NCBI GenBank assembly: GCA_009829735.1
Contig: CM020620.1
Location: 9,803,794-9,867,793, forward strand
DNA: 64,000 nt
DNA from: Pyropia yezoensis
Lineage: Eukaryota; Rhodophyta; Bangiophyceae; Bangiales; Bangiaceae
Direction of reading: 5' to 3'
Made by a program: the position numbers and the translations under genes. Shown here piece after piece: positions 62,213-64,000 of the stretch. The stretch's first letter is position 1. Each line of letters starts with the position of its first letter. Under the pieces are notes generated by a model. The model had not been told where the DNA came from. It saw only the letters and a program-made list of their open reading frames with translations, and made no database searches.

Positions 62213-62691
62213 AGTCTTGACGGCCAGGCACAAAGCACACGCACGTGTTCATGCCTGGTAGGCGCCTGGCAAAATGTTACCACCCATTGTAGGCTACATT
62301 CAATGCAAGGGCACGCCGTCGGTTCGCTGGATATATTTGGTGACATCTTCGCTGGAAGCTGTGAGCCATTCATTTGCTCTCTTGGTCGGAGGTCGGGTGC
62401 TCAAGGCGTGCTTCAGAGTGGTCGGAAAAACACAGTGTAAACACAGTAAACACTGTAAACACAGTAAACACAGTGTTTTTCCGACCACTCTGAAGCACGC
62501 CTTGAGCACCCGACCTCCGACCAAGAGAGCAAATGAATGGCTCACAGCTTCCAGCGAAGATGTCACCAAATATATCCAGCGAACTGACGGCGTGCCCTTG
62601 CATTGGATGTAGCCTACAATGGGCGGTAAGATTTTCCCTGCACCCACCAGGCACGAACAAGTGCGCGTGCTTCTTGCCTGGCCGTCAAGAC
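62213..62691. mobile_element. Fold-back element, 479 bp, long inverted arms
   Basis: Left arm 62213-62433 and right arm 62473-62691 are inverted repeats around a 39-bp loop made of TAAACACAG-type repeats. The inner ~150 bp of the arms differ at only two positions by eye, whereas the outer ~70 bp are more diverged. Frames across it are artefacts of the symmetry. It could form a very stable hairpin as DNA or RNA. Confidence 0.85.
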
Positions 62692-62849
62692 AGGGCCTAA
62701 ACGATGGCTCGTGGGCGTGACTCAAACACGAATTACGGCCAGGGAGGCCTCCGATTGTGCAGACGCATCCACGTTCTTTGAGCACTCGTCGGCAGCACGT
62801 TTTCGGGCACAAGAAATTTCTCAGACACGGCAGAGTTAAGACGGAATTG

Positions 62850-63065
62850 CGGACACGCCGGTGAGTGGACGGAAAAACGCCGGGTTTTTGCGCCCACTCC
62901 CAAGCACGCCCTCAGCACCCCATCACAACGGAAGATAGACAACGATTGGGTCACTGCCTTCAGAATGGATAGATCCGGGCAACCAGGGCCGTGTTCTCGC
63001 ACGGAAGTGGCCTGTACCATTCAAACGAATCCCCCAAGCACGAACACGACCTGTCGAGGTGCTGG
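62850..63065. repeat. Diverged relative of the fold-back element
   Basis: GGGTTTTTGCGCCCACTCCC, AAGCACGCCCTCAGCACCCC and CAAGCACGAACACGACCTG follow the same order as the right arm of the fold-back element (GTGTTTTTCCGACCACTCTG, AAGCACGCCTTGAGCACCCG, CAGGCACGAACAAGTG). An older copy of the same family is likely. Confidence 0.45.
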
Positions 63066-63577
63066 TGCTTTGTGTTCCGTCATAAAGACGGCCGCGGTGC
63101 ACGGGCGCGGAAACACGGAGTTAAAGCTGTGTCTCACCAGACACGAGCACCTTTCGTGCTGCCGTTCTGACATGCCCTAATTCCGTACATGCACGCGCGA
63201 GACACGGGCTGTCTTGACATTGGACACCTTGATGACGAACAAAAAAGGATCGCCATAGGTATTACATGTGTGTCATTCAATGGAATCTGAAGTGCCTTTA
63301 GCCGAAATATAGAAGTCGACACACACACATGGCGTATTTACTCCAGTCGGCCAAAGGTAGATATCTCCGGTACAGGGGTGTACGCGGTTACATGACAGGG
63401 TCGTGCCAACAAGTGGCCCACTCCTGCTCCGACTAGTGGTCCAGGCGAACCGTACCGTACAGCTACTTTGTACACGTAGTTGTCATCATTGCAGTACATT
63501 TACAATAGACCACGACTGGCGGCTGGCAAAGCGGGTGCCAGAGCTCTCAATCCAGACGAAGCAAGCCGAAAGAGGTT
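63066..63577. other. 3' flank of the pogo-like gene
   Basis: No gene or repeat recognised. Confidence 0.4.
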
Positions 63578-64000
63578 TTAAAGTGGCCGGGGGCTCGTGG
63601 GTGCGCTGGTGCGTCTACAGCTCGCCGGCACCAAAACTGTTAAAAATAGGAATAGCACACACTGGTCTCCCTCGCCTGCTTCTCCTCCATTCAATACCAT
63701 ATTTGCCGTCTGTTCAATAGCCTCAACGACATCTTCGGCTGCCAGCCACTGAAGAACAGCCCTCGATACGTCAGGTGCCGCAGTGTCCACGAAATCTTCG
63801 GGGATGGTGGTGTTGGCCAGGAAAGACACGATGTCAGACTCATCCGCGTGCGTGTTTTCAACAGGAGACATCTCTCCGTGAACTTGCCGACGCACCTCAG
63901 CAACATCCTCCGGTTGAAGCAGGTTAGATTTAATCCAGCAGTTCGCGAGATGCTGGGCGGGTATTGCGCGCCACTCCTCCTCGTTGACTTTGCCTCCGTC
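63578..64000 (-). CDS. pogo/Tigger-like DDE transposase, C-terminal end (partial)
   Basis: The minus-strand frame enters from beyond the window (64000) and stops at 63578. It begins EEEWRAIPAQHLANCWIKSN followed by LLQPEDVAEVRRQ, which resembles the segment after the DDE core in pogo/Tigger/jerky transposases ('aW..I....I.NCW.kaGi'). It continues with an acidic region (ENTHADESDIVSFLA) and helices (AVLQWLAAEDVVEAIEQTAN). The catalytic part lies outside the window. The last ~25 residues look unrelated, so an intron or decay near 63650 is possible. Could be an active transposon or a domesticated gene. Confidence 0.5.
   Translation of the reverse strand, partial: DGGKVNEEEWRAIPAQHLANCWIKSNLLQPEDVAEVRRQVHGEMSPVENTHADESDIVSFLANTTIPEDFVDTAAPDVSRAVLQWLAAEDVVEAIEQTANMVLNGGEAGEGDQCVLFLFLTVLVPASCRRTSAPTSPRPL

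Noticed and set aside
62300-62812. 170-codon frame on the minus strand across the fold-back element
   Set aside because: It exists only because the inverted arms mirror each other; the same peptides recur from both strands.

Overview
This is eukaryotic nuclear DNA. It has spliced genes with phase-consistent GT-AG introns of about 85-280 bp, a Ty3/gypsy LTR retrotransposon, remnants of Tc1/mariner- and pogo-type transposons, fold-back and MITE-like repeats, and families of BTB-BACK-MATH, CorA, multicopper-oxidase, BT1 and Crinkler/RHS type. Much of it is extremely GC-rich, with C or G homopolymers up to 39 nt and Ala/Pro/Gly-rich reading frames, alternating with more balanced, repeat-rich stretches. 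A GC-rich protist, alga or early-diverging fungus would fit; I cannot name the species. Because GC-rich DNA is nearly stop-free in all frames, many long open frames here are not genes.

Layout. 0-11 kb: mostly minus-strand GC-rich genes (multicopper-oxidase-like exons, an incomplete BT1-type transporter, an Ala-rich basic protein, an intact BTB-BACK-MATH protein, a Cys-rich terminal exon). 11-17 kb: repeat-rich, with a broken nuclease-like pseudogene, two ~727-bp identical direct repeats flanking a gene with an HNH_3-like motif, a degenerate telomere-like 10-mer minisatellite, and an N-terminal fragment of a thiamine-diphosphate enzyme. 18-20.7 kb: a 915-aa Crinkler/RHS-type P-loop protein on the plus strand. 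20.7-26.8 kb: very GC-rich, containing a C-terminal fragment of a NAT10/Kre33-like RNA acetyltransferase with a frame break. 30-33 kb: two unrecognised plus-strand genes. 35-39 kb: a decayed second copy of the HNH gene, 46-bp tandem repeats, ~350-bp direct repeats and a dispersed repeat also present near 3 kb. 40.6-43.2 kb: a two-exon CorA-type Mg2+ transporter on the minus strand. 43.7-45.5 kb: a four-exon gene for an unrecognised 396-aa protein whose splicing assembles a Cys/His cluster.

47.6-58.3 kb is one nearly complete Ty3/gypsy chromovirus with 364/363-bp LTRs, gag, a pol frame broken by three stops, a chromodomain and, unusually, a ~790-codon antisense reading frame between the integrase and the 3' LTR. 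The rest (58.3-64 kb) holds a GC-rich stretch, a frameshifted mariner-like transposase, a GATC-palindrome MITE, a 479-bp fold-back element and the 3' end of a pogo/Tigger-like transposase running off the window.

The genes do not form an operon or one pathway. The coherent theme is repeated invasion and decay of mobile DNA between housekeeping-type genes. The items most worth following up are the antisense frame in the retrotransposon, the HNH gene family, the Crinkler/RHS protein and the spliced Cys/His gene.
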